The notes under the pieces: generated by a model
Database searches by the model: none
What the model saw: the letters and a program-made list of their open reading frames with translations, nothing else
Told to the model about the DNA's origin: nothing
Part shown: piece after piece, positions 9,656 to 17,915 of the stretch
Layout of the letters: each line of letters opens with the position of its first letter
How positions within the stretch are numbered: position 1 is the first letter of the stretch
Program-made: the position numbers and the translations under genes
Assembly: GCF_018613875.1 (NCBI RefSeq)
Contig: NZ_JAGGPJ010000015.1
Location: forward strand, 62,001-126,000
DNA: 64,000 nucleotides
Direction of reading: 5' to 3'
From: Arthrobacter sp. ISL-28
GTDB taxonomy: Bacteria > Actinomycetota > Actinomycetes > Actinomycetales > Micrococcaceae

Positions 9656-12600
9656 GTGAGCCTCGCCCGCCGCCTCATCTCGGCCGGCTTCAGTGACCTG
9701 GAGAAGGGCGAAAGGTTCCTTGCTGCCCCTGAGCTTGAGGGCATCGACCAGGACTTGCTGTTCGCAGGCCTGCAGTTGGCTGCCAGCCCGGACGCCGCAC
9801 TGCAATCCCTGGTCCGGCTGATTGAGAAACATCCCGACCTGAGGAAGCTGGCGGCGGCTGATACGGATACGAGCGAGCCGCTGTTCCGCGTCCTGGGGGC
9901 GAGCGAGGCGCTCGGCGAGTTCCTCATCCGCCATCCCGAGCACCTGGATGCGTTCGATGTAACCGCGAGCCCGGAGCCTGTCCAGGCGGAGGCGGCTGAG
10001 CTGCGCGCCCACCTGCTCAGGTCGGTGCGCGCGGACCCGAAGTCGGCGCGGCCCGTGGCCGGCATAACAGGCCCGGATGCGTACGAGGCGCTGCGTACTG
10101 CATACAGGCGGGGCGTGGTGGACCTGGCCGTGAAGGACCTTTGCGCAGCCGACCCGCTCGACTTCATGCCCGCCGTCGGCGCCGAACTTGCCGATCTGGC
10201 CGGTGCGGCTATCGAAGCAGCGTTGGCGGTTTCCCGGGCAGAGGCGGCGGCGAAGTTCGATCCTGAGGAGGTTGCCGACGTCGCGCTTGCCGTGATTGGC
10301 ATGGGTAAGTGCGGTGCCCGCGAGCTGAATTACATTTCCGACGTCGATGTCATTTACGTCGTGGAAGCCGGGCAGCCAGACGATGCCAGGGCAAATACGA
10401 TCGGCACAGCTCTGGCCAGCGGTATTTCACGCGCCATTTCGTCTCCCGCCCGCGAGCCAGGCCTGTGGGAGGTGGACGCCAACCTTCGGCCCGAGGGCAA
10501 GTCGGGCCCCCTGGTCCGCACGCTCGACTCCCATCGGAGCTACTACGCCCGGTGGGCCGAGAGCTGGGAATTCCAAGCGCTGCTCAAGGCCCGGACGATC
10601 GCCGGCGACGCGGATCTGGGCGGCCGGTACGAGGACGCGGTTTCACCCTTGGTGTGGGCATCCGCCAGCCGGGACGGCTTCGTCGAATCCGTGCAGGCCA
10701 TGCGCCGCCGCGTGACCGAGCATATCCCCGCCGCAGAGGAGCAGCGCCAGATCAAACTGGGCAGGGGCGGGCTCAGGGACGTCGAATTCACGGTCCAGCT
10801 CCTGCAACTGGTGCACGGAAAGTCCGACGAAACACTCCGCCGTCGCGACACCACGTCGGCGATCGCAGCCTTGTCAGCCGGCGGATATATAGGCCGGGCT
10901 GATGCTGCCGCGTTCGACCACGCCTACCGCTACCTTCGGCTGCTCGAACACCGCATCCAGCTGTTCCAGCTCCGCCGGACCCACCTGATGCCCGTGAAGG
11001 AGGACGCGCTGCGCGCCCTGGCCAAGGCTGTCCTGGGCCCGTTCTCCACCGACCGGCCGCACCCGGACGCGCTCATGGCGGCGTGGCACAAGACAAAGCG
11101 TTCGGTGCGGGAGCTCCATGACAGAATCTTCTACCGTCCGCTGCTGAACACGGCTGCCAAGCTGAGCAGTGAGGACGCGCGCCTCACCCCGGAAGCCGCC
11201 CAGGGCCGGCTCGCGGCGCTCGGCTACCGCGATCCGCAGGGTGCCATGAGGCACATCGAAGCGCTGACGGCTGGCGTCAGCCGGCGTGCCGCCCTCCAGC
11301 GGCAACTGCTGCCCATCCTGCTGGGCTGGCTCGCCGAAGGCGTGGATCCCGACGCCGGGCTGCTCGCCTTTCGCCGCATCAGCGAAGCCTTGGGCACGAC
11401 GCACTGGTATCTGGGAATGCTGCGGGACTCCGCCGCGGCGGCCGAGCGGCTTTGCCACATGCTGTCCAATTCCCGGCTCATCGCCGACCTGCTGGAAGTG
11501 TCACCGGAATCGGTGGCCTGGCTGGGTTCGGACAAGGACCTCACGCCCCTGACCTTCGAGGCCCAGTGGCAGGAAATCGCGTCCAAGATGTCCCGCCATG
11601 CCGAGCCGGAAAGCGCCATGAGGCTGATCCGGCTGATCCGGCGCCGGGAAATCCTGCGCATCGCCATAGCCGACAGTGCCGGCCTGCTCGCCCAGGACCA
11701 GGTGGGTGCGGCCTTGGCCGAAACGGACAGGGCAGCCATCCTCGGGGCGCTGCGGGTGGCCGAGAACATCGTCTCCGCGGCCGGTCCGTTGAAGACTTCA
11801 GTGCTCGTGGTGGCCATGGGCAGGCAGGGCGGCCGGGAAATCGGCTACGGCTCCGATGCCGACGTGCTGTATGTCCACCGCGCCCTGCCGGGCGCCGCGG
11901 ATGATGAAGCCCAGCATCAGGCGGCGAAGATCGTGGGTCACATCTCGAGTCTTCTGACCCAGCCACTCAAGCCCGCCATTATGGCTGAGCGGGTGCTCTC
12001 CGTGGACGCTGATCTCCGTCCGGAAGGCAAAAGCGGTGCGATGGTGAGGTCGCTGGAGTCCTACGCCGAGTACTACCGCAGGTGGTCCCTGGTCTGGGAA
12101 GCACAGGCCCTCCTGCGGGCCCTGCCCATTGCGGGCGATGACCAGCTCGCGGACAACTTCCTCAGGCTGATCAACCCCATCCGCTACCCGGAGTCGCTGT
12201 CTGAGACTGATATCCGGGAGATCAGGCGGATCAAGGCCCGGGTGGAATCGGAGCGGCTGCCCCGCGGCGCCGACCCCGCCCGTCACCTCAAGCTCGGTCG
12301 CGGCGGCCTCAGCGACGTCGAGTGGCTTGTGCAGCTTCTCCAGCTCCAGCATGCCGGACGTTATCCGGAGCTGCGTACTACGTCCACCCTCAAGGCGCTG
12401 GACGCGGCCGCCTCGCTGGGCCTCCTCGACGCCGCTGACGCCGGACTGCTTTCCGACGCGTGGCGGCTTGCCAGCCGGATCCGGTCCGCCAATGTGATCT
12501 GGACGGGCCGTGCCTCAGACCTGCTGCCTTCCTCCCGCCGGGACCTGGAGGCGGTGGCCCGCTGGTGCGGTTATGAGGAGGGGATGGCCGCAGCCCTCGA

Positions 12601-12667
12601 GGAGGACTATCTGCGGGTCAGCCGGCGCGCCCGCGGCGTCTTTGAGAAGGTCTTTTACGGCCAGTAG
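9656..12667 (+). CDS. glnE: bifunctional glutamine synthetase adenylyltransferase/deadenylylase
   Basis: 1003 aa. Adds AMP to, and removes it from, a Tyr of glutamine synthetase, tuning nitrogen assimilation. Both nucleotidyltransferase cores are intact: IGMGKCGARELNYISDVDV in the N-terminal half and MGRQGGREIGYGSDADVLY in the C-terminal half, each with the Asp-X-Asp metal site. The GTG start lies 9 bp after the glnA2 stop, so translational coupling is likely. The only glutamine synthetase in the window with a modifiable Tyr is glnA1, about 2.6 kb downstream on the other strand. Confidence 0.97.
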   Translation: MSLARRLISAGFSDLEKGERFLAAPELEGIDQDLLFAGLQLAASPDAALQSLVRLIEKHPDLRKLAAADTDTSEPLFRVLGASEALGEFLIRHPEHLDAFDVTASPEPVQAEAAELRAHLLRSVRADPKSARPVAGITGPDAYEALRTAYRRGVVDLAVKDLCAADPLDFMPAVGAELADLAGAAIEAALAVSRAEAAAKFDPEEVADVALAVIGMGKCGARELNYISDVDVIYVVEAGQPDDARANTIGTALASGISRAISSPAREPGLWEVDANLRPEGKSGPLVRTLDSHRSYYARWAESWEFQALLKARTIAGDADLGGRYEDAVSPLVWASASRDGFVESVQAMRRRVTEHIPAAEEQRQIKLGRGGLRDVEFTVQLLQLVHGKSDETLRRRDTTSAIAALSAGGYIGRADAAAFDHAYRYLRLLEHRIQLFQLRRTHLMPVKEDALRALAKAVLGPFSTDRPHPDALMAAWHKTKRSVRELHDRIFYRPLLNTAAKLSSEDARLTPEAAQGRLAALGYRDPQGAMRHIEALTAGVSRRAALQRQLLPILLGWLAEGVDPDAGLLAFRRISEALGTTHWYLGMLRDSAAAAERLCHMLSNSRLIADLLEVSPESVAWLGSDKDLTPLTFEAQWQEIASKMSRHAEPESAMRLIRLIRRREILRIAIADSAGLLAQDQVGAALAETDRAAILGALRVAENIVSAAGPLKTSVLVVAMGRQGGREIGYGSDADVLYVHRALPGAADDEAQHQAAKIVGHISSLLTQPLKPAIMAERVLSVDADLRPEGKSGAMVRSLESYAEYYRRWSLVWEAQALLRALPIAGDDQLADNFLRLINPIRYPESLSETDIREIRRIKARVESERLPRGADPARHLKLGRGGLSDVEWLVQLLQLQHAGRYPELRTTSTLKALDAAASLGLLDAADAGLLSDAWRLASRIRSANVIWTGRASDLLPSSRRDLEAVARWCGYEEGMAAALEEDYLRVSRRARGVFEKVFYGQ

Positions 12668-12733
12668 GATCCAAGCAGGAATCCCGCACCGGGAGGGGCT
12701 GACACGTTTTTTGGCAGGTGTTAGGTTGGGCCC

Positions 12734-13168
12734 ATGGCTACCCAAATCTTCGTAAACCTTCCCGTCAAGGACCTCGACAAAGCAGTGGAGTTCTTCAGTG
12801 CGCTTGGGTTCTCGTTCAACCCGGACTACACCGACGAGAATGCCACGTGCATGATCATCAACGACGACGCTTTCGTCATGCTCCTCGTGGAGGGCTTCTT
12901 CAAGACCTTCACGTCCAAGGACATTGCGGACGCCAGCGGCAGCACAGAAGCGATCATGGCCTTCTCCGTGGACAGCCGCGAGGGAGTGGACGACATGTTC
13001 AACAAGGCGCTTGCTGCCGGCGGCAAGGAGTCCCAGCCGGCCCAGGATTACGGTTTTATGTACAGCCACAGCTTCCAGGACCTGGACGGCCACCTGTGGG
13101 AGGTCATGTGGATGGACCCGGCCGGTCCCCCCGCTGACGCCGGGGCAGCCGCCGCAACGGCTGGATGA
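12734..13168 (+). CDS. VOC (glyoxalase/bleomycin-resistance fold) family protein
   Basis: 144 aa. One VOC unit: IFVNLPVKDLDKAVEFFSALGF at the N-terminus, then MYSHSFQDLDGHLWEVMWMDP at the end, where DGHLWEV carries the usual Glu. This resembles the PhnB/glyoxalase-like short VOC proteins of actinobacteria whose substrates are unknown. A disordered Ala/Pro tail follows. TAGGTT (12722-12727) is exactly 6 bp before the ATG, so the mRNA is probably leaderless. Confidence 0.85.
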   Translation: MATQIFVNLPVKDLDKAVEFFSALGFSFNPDYTDENATCMIINDDAFVMLLVEGFFKTFTSKDIADASGSTEAIMAFSVDSREGVDDMFNKALAAGGKESQPAQDYGFMYSHSFQDLDGHLWEVMWMDPAGPPADAGAAAATAG

Positions 13169-13259
13169 ACACCCTGAACGAACCAATTTGAAACACGGCG
13201 ACGGCGGCTGCCCCGGGGAGCGGTCTGCCGCAGCTTCCGTTCGTGGGTAGGCTCAGAAC

Positions 13260-13775
13260 ATGCTTCCCGATGTATGGCTGATCTCCCTTAAGGACCTCGA
13301 TGCCGATGCGCGCGCCATCCACCTGGGCGAAGTGGCCCGCATGGAAGTGGGTCCCGGCCAGGACGCGTTCGTCGGAGATCCGCTGCGGATGATGCTCGTT
13401 GGCCTCGAGGAGGAGTCCCGCCATCCCTATGTGATTGAGGCAGACGGGGAAGCCGTTGGAGTGCTCACGCTCCAGTCAGGTGCAGCAACGCTCGCGGGAT
13501 GGCCTGACGATAACTCTGTCTGGCTGCTCCGCGGTTTCCTCATCGACCATCGCCGCCAGGGGCGGGGACTGGGAACAGCCGCCGCAGCGGCAGCCGTGGC
13601 AACCGCCGCAAAACTCACGGCGAGGCAGGGCAGCGGCCAGGCCGGCGTCGTACTGTCCGTCAACGAAAGTAACAGCGCCGGCATGGCCGCCTATCTCAAG
13701 GCCGGCTTCGAGGACCGCGGACAGTACTTGGGCGGCAACGCCGGTCCGCAGCGGACCATGTATGCGGCAACTTGA
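13260..13775 (+). CDS. GNAT family N-acetyltransferase
   Basis: 171 aa. Acetyl-CoA-dependent acetyltransferase of unknown substrate. The signature region reads WLLRGFLIDHRRQGRGLGTAAAAAAV (pyrophosphate loop RRQGRGLG), followed by VNESNSAGMAAYLKAGFEDRGQY, the usual late-fold motif. The N-terminal 40 residues (WLISLKDLDADARAIHLGEVA) are less typical. The ATG is exactly 6 bp after TAGGCT (13248-13253), consistent with a leaderless mRNA. It stands alone between the VOC gene and a small unknown gene. Confidence 0.85.
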   Translation: MLPDVWLISLKDLDADARAIHLGEVARMEVGPGQDAFVGDPLRMMLVGLEEESRHPYVIEADGEAVGVLTLQSGAATLAGWPDDNSVWLLRGFLIDHRRQGRGLGTAAAAAAVATAAKLTARQGSGQAGVVLSVNESNSAGMAAYLKAGFEDRGQYLGGNAGPQRTMYAAT

Positions 13776-13916
13776 CGTATCCACCTGGCAGCGCCATCGG
13801 AGGTTTCAGGATTTTCATTCTCCATTCTCCATTCGATGGGGGTGTTTCGCTCGGCTGGAGGAGCGCCGCTTATAGACTGCTGGGGTACGTGTCTCTCGAC
13901 GATTAGGAGAAAGATC

Positions 13917-14270
13917 ATGAACTACAGCGGAAGCCAGTCTGAGAAGGCAGTGGCTGCTGGTGACCTTGACCGGAGCCATGTCGGCCAGTCCGTAAGCTTT
14001 CAGTCGAACGATTTCACGGTCGTCTTCGGAAAGATCGCCGGCATTGCACGCACGGAAGCACAGGTCTACCTGGCGCTCGAAGGAGTCGGAGGGGGAACAC
14101 ACCTGAAGGATGAATACGATCTCCCTGTCGGTCAGAACGTTTACCTGCAGCTGGATCCCTTGAGCAGCGCGGGGAAGACAATTTCTGACGCGGAGAAGAT
14201 CATCAAGGAGAAGCTGGACGAGATCAAGAAGAACCTCCTGGACCGCGAACAGAAGGCCGATTCCCAGTAG
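13917..14270 (+). CDS. hypothetical protein with C-terminal amphipathic helix
   Basis: 117 aa, no family recognised. The start is set by TTAGGAGA 8 nt before the ATG at 13917; the longer reading lacks such a site. The N-terminal two thirds look beta-rich (VGQSVSFQSNDFTVVFGKIAGI, then TEAQVYLALEG). The last 40 residues (DAEKIIKEKLDEIKKNLLDREQKA) form a charged amphipathic helix. There are no membrane segments or Cys. It is followed by a long imperfect hairpin and then about 490 bp without a convincing gene. Confidence 0.7.
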   Translation: MNYSGSQSEKAVAAGDLDRSHVGQSVSFQSNDFTVVFGKIAGIARTEAQVYLALEGVGGGTHLKDEYDLPVGQNVYLQLDPLSSAGKTISDAEKIIKEKLDEIKKNLLDREQKADSQ

Positions 14271-14297
14271 CGGAATCTTCCTTCAGGGCCAGATAAA

Positions 14298-14353
14298 GGA
14301 GAGTCCGCACGTGCTGCCGTGGTCGAAATGCCGGCAGCGCGGGCGGGCTCTCC
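14298..14353 (+). terminator. large imperfect hairpin after the 13917 gene
   Basis: Outer arms GGAGAG (14298-14303) and CTCTCC (14348-14353) enclose CCGC/GCGG and an inner 7-bp stem GCTGCCG/CGGCAGC (14313-14319 with 14332-14338). There is no T-tract, so it is a weak or Rho-aided terminator, or an RNA structural element. Confidence 0.45.
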
Positions 14354-14559
14354 GCGCGTTAGGCCATGTCCGGCTGGTCAGCTCTTGCCTGGTTGGCTCC
14401 TTGTGCCTACGCTGAGCCTTGGGAGTGTCCGTCAACCCTTATGGGGGAAGGCTTGCACGGGTCTTCGTGGAGGGGGACGCTGCCATTAGAGGGCTGGCTC
14501 CACGGTCTCTCCCGCAGCTGGTGGGGCCAGCTCCATAACCTCCGTGAACAGGTGGCATG

Positions 14560-14600
14560 AAAAAAGCAACCCCCGCACATGGGGGACATGCGGAGGTTGC
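14560..14600 (-). terminator. intrinsic terminator reading leftward with no gene upstream
   Basis: On the minus strand GCAACCTCCGCA (14600-14589) pairs with TGCGGGGGTTGC (14577-14566; one G-T pair) around an 11-nt loop, followed directly by TTTTTT (14565-14560). This is a textbook terminator, but the nearest minus-strand gene on its right is glnA1, which has its own terminator. A TTGAGT/TAGCTT pair with an 18-bp spacer lies just upstream, so it may end a very short transcript. Confidence 0.7.
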
Positions 14601-14765
14601 CGCCTATAAAGCTACTGGGTCGTAGGTAAATCACTCAACTTTACTTCCGGCATGTCCGCGCGGCGAGAAGAGTTGATCACCTGGGCGGCCGGGCGAACCC
14701 CATTCAACGAACTGAGTTACGAACAAAGCCTGCCTATGCGCCGGACCGTCGGCTAGTCTTTTGCC

Positions 14766-14975
14766 ATGGCTGACGACGAATTCAAGACGCGTTTGGACCG
14801 CGTGGAGGCGCTGTACGACGAAGTCGTTGCATTACGGGAAGGCAAGGGCGTCGGGCCGGGCAAAGAGGCGCTCGTGCTGGCGGAACTGCGGTTGGATAAC
14901 GCATGGCGGGAGGTGTACGAGTTCATGGACCTTCCTCTTTCCCGTGACGTTGGAGCAACTGACAGTCCTGAATAG
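14766..14975 (+). CDS. small hypothetical protein
   Basis: 69 aa, acidic and mostly helical: FKTRLDRVEALYDEVVALREGKG, then GKEALVLAELRLDNAWREVYEFMDLP. Heptad-like hydrophobic spacing suggests a helical hairpin. No family recognised. TAGTCT (14754-14759) ends exactly 6 bp before the ATG, supporting a leaderless start at this position and a real gene. It is followed by a 12-bp perfect hairpin at 15080-15119. Confidence 0.6.
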   Translation: MADDEFKTRLDRVEALYDEVVALREGKGVGPGKEALVLAELRLDNAWREVYEFMDLPLSRDVGATDSPE

Positions 14976-15079
14976 TCTGTCCGCCGGCGTGATTCTTGGT
15001 GAAACCTTCTGTTCATCTTCCCGTCGTATGATCCGTTTACCGTTGTCGCAATGGCCCTCGTTCTTCTGCGGCTTCGGTA

Positions 15080-15119
15080 GGTGGCCCGCTCTGCTGTCTG
15101 GGGGACCGAGCGGGCCACC
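15080..15119. terminator. perfect 12-bp hairpin without T-tract
   Basis: GGTGGCCCGCTC (15080-15091) pairs perfectly with GAGCGGGCCACC (15108-15119) around a 16-nt loop. It lies about 105 bp after the 69-aa gene and 24 bp before the glnA1 terminator. Without a U-run it may be a transcript-end or processing structure rather than a classical terminator. Confidence 0.45.
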
Positions 15120-15142
15120 GTGTGCAGTTGTTAGAGGCCACA

Positions 15143-15189
15143 AAAAGGGAGGTTGCCACCGGCATTGCGCCGGTAGCAACCTCCCTTTT
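15143..15189. terminator. intrinsic terminator of glnA1
   Basis: AAAAGGGAGGTTGC (15143-15156) pairs with GCAACCTCCCTTTT (15176-15189), with a nested ACCGG/CCGGT stem inside. On the minus strand it is followed by a T-run, about 65 bp past the glnA1 stop. It would also work for plus-strand transcripts. Confidence 0.88.
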
Positions 15190-15253
15190 CATTCTCGGAA
15201 TCCCAAACTGCGGACTCCTTGTGGACTAAGCGTGGCTTAGCCCTGCAGTCTGA

Positions 15254-16678
15254 CTAGACGCCGTAGTAGAGCTCGAACTCGTGGGGGTTCGGGCGGAGGG
15301 ACAGCGGGCGGATCTCGTTCTCGTACTTGTACTCGATCCAGGTGTCGATGAGGTCCTGGGTGAACACGCCGCCGGCCTGCAGGAACTCGTTGTCCTCAGC
15401 CAGTGCGTCCAGTGCCTCTTCGAGGGTACCCGGAGCCTTGGGGATGTCCTTGGCTTCCTCGGCCGGGAGCTCGTAGAGGTCCTTGTCGATGGGAGCCGGC
15501 GGTTCGATGCGGTTGCGGATGCCGTCGATGCCGGCCATCAGCTGGGCAGCGAACGCCAGGTACGGGTTGGAGGAGGGGTCCGGAGCGCGGAACTCAATGC
15601 GCTTGGCCTTCGGGTTGGAGCCCGTGATCGGGATGCGGATACCGGCCGAGCGGTTGCCCTGCGAGTAAACCATGTTGACCGGAGCTTCGAAGCCCTTGAC
15701 GAGGCGGCGGTAGGAGTTCACCGTCGGGTTGGTGAAGGCCAGCACTGCGGAGGAGTGCTTCAGCAGGCCGCCGATGTACCAGCGGGCCGTGTCGGAAAGG
15801 CCTGCGTAGCCCTTTTCGTCATAGAACAGCGGCTCGCCGCCGTTCCACAGGGACTGGTGGCAGTGCATGCCCGAGCCGTTGTCACCGAAGACCGGCTTCG
15901 GCATGAAGGTGACGGACTTGCCCCAGGCGTCGGCGGTGTTCTTGACGACATACTTGAATTTCTGCAGGTCATCTGCCGCGTGCGTCAGGGTGGTGAACTT
16001 GTAGTTGATTTCAGCCTGGCCGGCGGAACCGACCTCGTGGTGGCTGCGCTCGACCTCGAGGCCTGCTTCGTCCAGGGCGACGCACATGGCGTCGCGCAGG
16101 TCCGACTGCTTGTCCGTGGGGGAAACCGGGAAGTAGCCGCCCTTGACGGGGGTCTTATAACCGAGGTTTCCGCCTTCTTCTTCACGGCCGGTGTTCCAGT
16201 GAGCTTCTTCGGAGTCGATCTTGTAGAAGCTGCCCTGCGGGGAGGACTGGTACTGGACGTTGTCGAAGACGAAGAATTCTGCTTCGGGAGCGAAGAAGGC
16301 GGTGTCTGCGATGCCGGTAGATGCGAGGTAGGCCTCGGCCTTCTCGGCAACGCCGCGGGGATCGCGGTGGTAAGGGTCTCCGGTGCGGGGGTTCACGATG
16401 GAGAAGTTCAGTGCAAGGGTCTTCTCCATGCGGAACGTGTCGACGAAGGCGGTGGTGACATCCGGGATGAGCTGCATGTCGGACTCGGCAATGCCCTGGA
16501 AGCCGCGGATGGAAGATCCGTCGAAGAGCTGGCCGTTGACGAAGAAATCAGCATCCACGCTCTTGGCCGGCACATTGAAGTGCTGCTGCACGCCAGGAAG
16601 ATCGGTGAAGCGGATATCGACGAACTTAATATCTTCGTCATTGATGAACTTGAGGACTTCGTCCGCAGTCTTGAACAT
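15254..16678 (-). CDS. glnA: glutamine synthetase type I (GlnA1)
   Basis: 474 aa, full length for GSI-beta. Main ammonia-assimilating enzyme. Motifs seen are [70 protein letters not shown] and KRIEFRAPD. The adenylylation site is Tyr402 in [10 protein letters not shown], a substrate for the GlnE encoded nearby. AAGGAG lies 6 nt before the ATG. Transcription is probably controlled by GlnR through the four-part box at 16827-16864, 150-185 bp upstream of the start. The gene ends at a strong terminator. Confidence 0.98.
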   Translation of the reverse strand: MFKTADEVLKFINDEDIKFVDIRFTDLPGVQQHFNVPAKSVDADFFVNGQLFDGSSIRGFQGIAESDMQLIPDVTTAFVDTFRMEKTLALNFSIVNPRTGDPYHRDPRGVAEKAEAYLASTGIADTAFFAPEAEFFVFDNVQYQSSPQGSFYKIDSEEAHWNTGREEEGGNLGYKTPVKGGYFPVSPTDKQSDLRDAMCVALDEAGLEVERSHHEVGSAGQAEINYKFTTLTHAADDLQKFKYVVKNTADAWGKSVTFMPKPVFGDNGSGMHCHQSLWNGGEPLFYDEKGYAGLSDTARWYIGGLLKHSSAVLAFTNPTVNSYRRLVKGFEAPVNMVYSQGNRSAGIRIPITGSNPKAKRIEFRAPDPSSNPYLAFAAQLMAGIDGIRNRIEPPAPIDKDLYELPAEEAKDIPKAPGTLEEALDALAEDNEFLQAGGVFTQDLIDTWIEYKYENEIRPLSLRPNPHEFELYYGV

Positions 16679-16826
16679 CTATGCTCCTTACGCATATGTA
16701 TTAACTGGCTGGAATGCCAATGTGGTCCAGCGCAATCGTGGCCCAGCGCAGTCCGACGGCGCGAAAACACAAGAAATGTCTCCGCTCCCAGCTCGCTAGC
16801 AACTGTTACCACCCTAGGGACGAGGG

Positions 16827-16864
16827 GTTTCCCGTCCATGTCCGCTTTGTTTCCAGCAGGTTAC
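16827..16864 (-). promoter_or_regulatory. GlnR box upstream of glnA1
   Basis: Minus strand, 5' to 3': GTAAC-N6-GAAAC-N6-GACAT-N6-GAAAC. The actinobacterial GlnR consensus is gTnAC-n6-GaAAC repeated twice with 6-nt spacers. Three of four half-sites match perfectly, one is degenerate, and all spacings are exact. It ends 149 bp before the glnA1 start. Confidence 0.75.
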
Positions 16865-16932
16865 AGAACCGCCTGATATGTAAACGCTATACGGTGTCCA
16901 CACTGTGGTCCATCCTCATCCACACTCTGAGC

Positions 16933-16949
16933 GTTCCGGAGTGCGGAAC
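16933..16949. repeat. inverted repeat in the glnA1/RDD divergent region
   Basis: GTTCCG-GAGTG-CGGAAC, a 6-5-6 dyad, lies just upstream of the TAAACT hexamer of the RDD gene, over its -35 position. It may be an operator; no regulator is recognised. Confidence 0.4.
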
Positions 16950-16965
16950 CCGGTAAACTTGGACA

Positions 16966-17403
16966 GTGGTAGATCGAAGAGACATTGGCTCCTGGCTTAG
17001 CGGGCCCGACACATCCGGCATTTCAAAATATCCGGGGGAGCGCCTGGGGCTCCCGGAATCAGGTCCGGGCTCTATAGCCCGTGCCGGACGCAGGATCCTT
17101 GCGATCATGATCGACTGGACCATAGCCCTGCTGATCAGCAACTTACTGTTCGCCGGTGATTCCTGGGGCACGCTGGCTGTCTTTGCCGCCGAACAGATCC
17201 TGCTGATCGGCACCCTCGGCTACAGCATCGGTCACCGCGTCCTGGGGATCCAGGTGGTGAGGCTCGGCGGGGCTCCTGCAGGCCCGCTGGCCGCTGTGGT
17301 CCGCACCCTGCTGCTTTGCCTGGTGGTTCCCGCCGTCGTCTTTGATCCGGACCAGCGCGGGCTCCATGACAAGGCCATGAACACCGTGCTTATCCGGAGG
17401 TAG
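16966..17403 (+). CDS. RDD family membrane protein
   Basis: 145 aa. The RDD-type membrane domain begins with GRRILAIMIDWTIALLISNLL (about residues 41-63), followed by a second hydrophobic stretch (VFAAEQILLIGTLGYSIGHRVLGI) and a third (VVRTLLLCLVVPAVV), and ends with DPDQRGLHDKAMNTVLIRR. Function is unknown for the short actinobacterial RDD proteins. In Mycobacterium a related gene is also next to glnA1. The GTG start is exactly 6 bp after TAAACT (16954-16959), so it is probably leaderless. It diverges from glnA1. Confidence 0.88.
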   Translation: MVDRRDIGSWLSGPDTSGISKYPGERLGLPESGPGSIARAGRRILAIMIDWTIALLISNLLFAGDSWGTLAVFAAEQILLIGTLGYSIGHRVLGIQVVRLGGAPAGPLAAVVRTLLLCLVVPAVVFDPDQRGLHDKAMNTVLIRR

Positions 17404-17437
17404 ACCTCCTGAATCGGGCCTGGCCGGATGGATCCGG

Positions 17438-17818
17438 CTAGACGTCCGCAGTTTCTTCCGCCGCCGGTTCCCAGGCGCCGCTGCCCGCGGCCGTAGCCTC
17501 GTCGGCGGCCGCAAGGTAGCCCCGGCGCCCTGCCCAGCGCTCAAAGAGCACCGTGGCGAACGGCAGGACGGCCGAGAGACCGGCGAAAAGCGCGACGAGA
17601 AATGGCCAGCGCTGCAGGCGCCACAGGATAAGGGCCATCATGCCATAGGCGATGAACAGGGCGCCATGAATCGGCCCGGCAATTTCCACACCTAATTCAG
17701 TGCTTTTGGCGATCCACTTGAAATACATTCCCGACAGGAGTGCCGCCCAGCTAAATGCCTCGGCGAGGGCAAATATCCGGAAGATACGGATGACGGCGTT
17801 TCTTGTCGGTGGTTTCAC
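17438..17818 (-). CDS. DUF3817-type membrane protein
   Basis: 126 aa from the GTG at 17818 (140 aa from the ATG at 17860). The sequence FRIFALAEAFSWAALLSGMYFKWIA, then GPIHGALFIAYGMMALILW and PFLVALFAGLSAVLPFATVLFERW, gives three hydrophobic helices with the GPIHG motif of the DUF3817 family; function unknown. I prefer the GTG because GGAG lies 6 nt upstream. The ATG sits 4 bp after a terminator stem, leaving no room for a promoter or ribosome site. The Ala/Glu-rich C-tail is cytoplasmic. Confidence 0.8.
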   Translation of the reverse strand: MKPPTRNAVIRIFRIFALAEAFSWAALLSGMYFKWIAKSTELGVEIAGPIHGALFIAYGMMALILWRLQRWPFLVALFAGLSAVLPFATVLFERWAGRRGYLAAADEATAAGSGAWEPAAEETADV

Positions 17819-17864
17819 AGAGGCTCCGGCTTCACTTGGTATTTCGCGGTTCAGGCACATGAAA

Positions 17865-17904
17865 CCGCCCCGGCGGCTGGAGGTGAGTCCGGCCGCCGGG
17901 GCGG
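17865..17904 (-). terminator. hairpin after the DUF4191 gene
   Basis: CCGCCCCGGCGGC (17865-17877) pairs perfectly with GCCGCCGGGGCGG (17892-17904) around 14 nt. On the minus strand it is followed by TTTC only. It lies 12 bp past the DUF4191 stop. Confidence 0.7.
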
Positions 17905-17915
17905 ATCAGGATGTT

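Larger units (their letters stand above)
14271..14765. other. non-coding stretch with two hairpins
   Basis: About 495 bp between two small plus-strand genes. It holds the hairpin at 14298-14353 and a minus-strand terminator at 14560-14600. Short readings exist, such as a Trp-rich 64-aa frame at 14366-14560 and a 22-aa frame at 14557-14625, but neither shows convincing coding character. The composition is less GC-rich than the flanks. Confidence 0.5.

Noticed and set aside
14366-14560. 64-codon Trp-rich frame
   Set aside because: No clear ribosome site or promoter, unusual composition (many Trp), and no family resemblance.
14557-14625. 22-codon frame starting MKKATPAHGG
   Set aside because: It spans a terminator hairpin whose T-run is on the other strand. 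The Lys codons are simply the complement of that T-run.
15281-16876. 531-codon open frame antisense to glnA1
   Set aside because: Shadow of glnA1, Val/Gly/Arg-rich without domain features, and it runs through the glnA1 leader and GlnR box.
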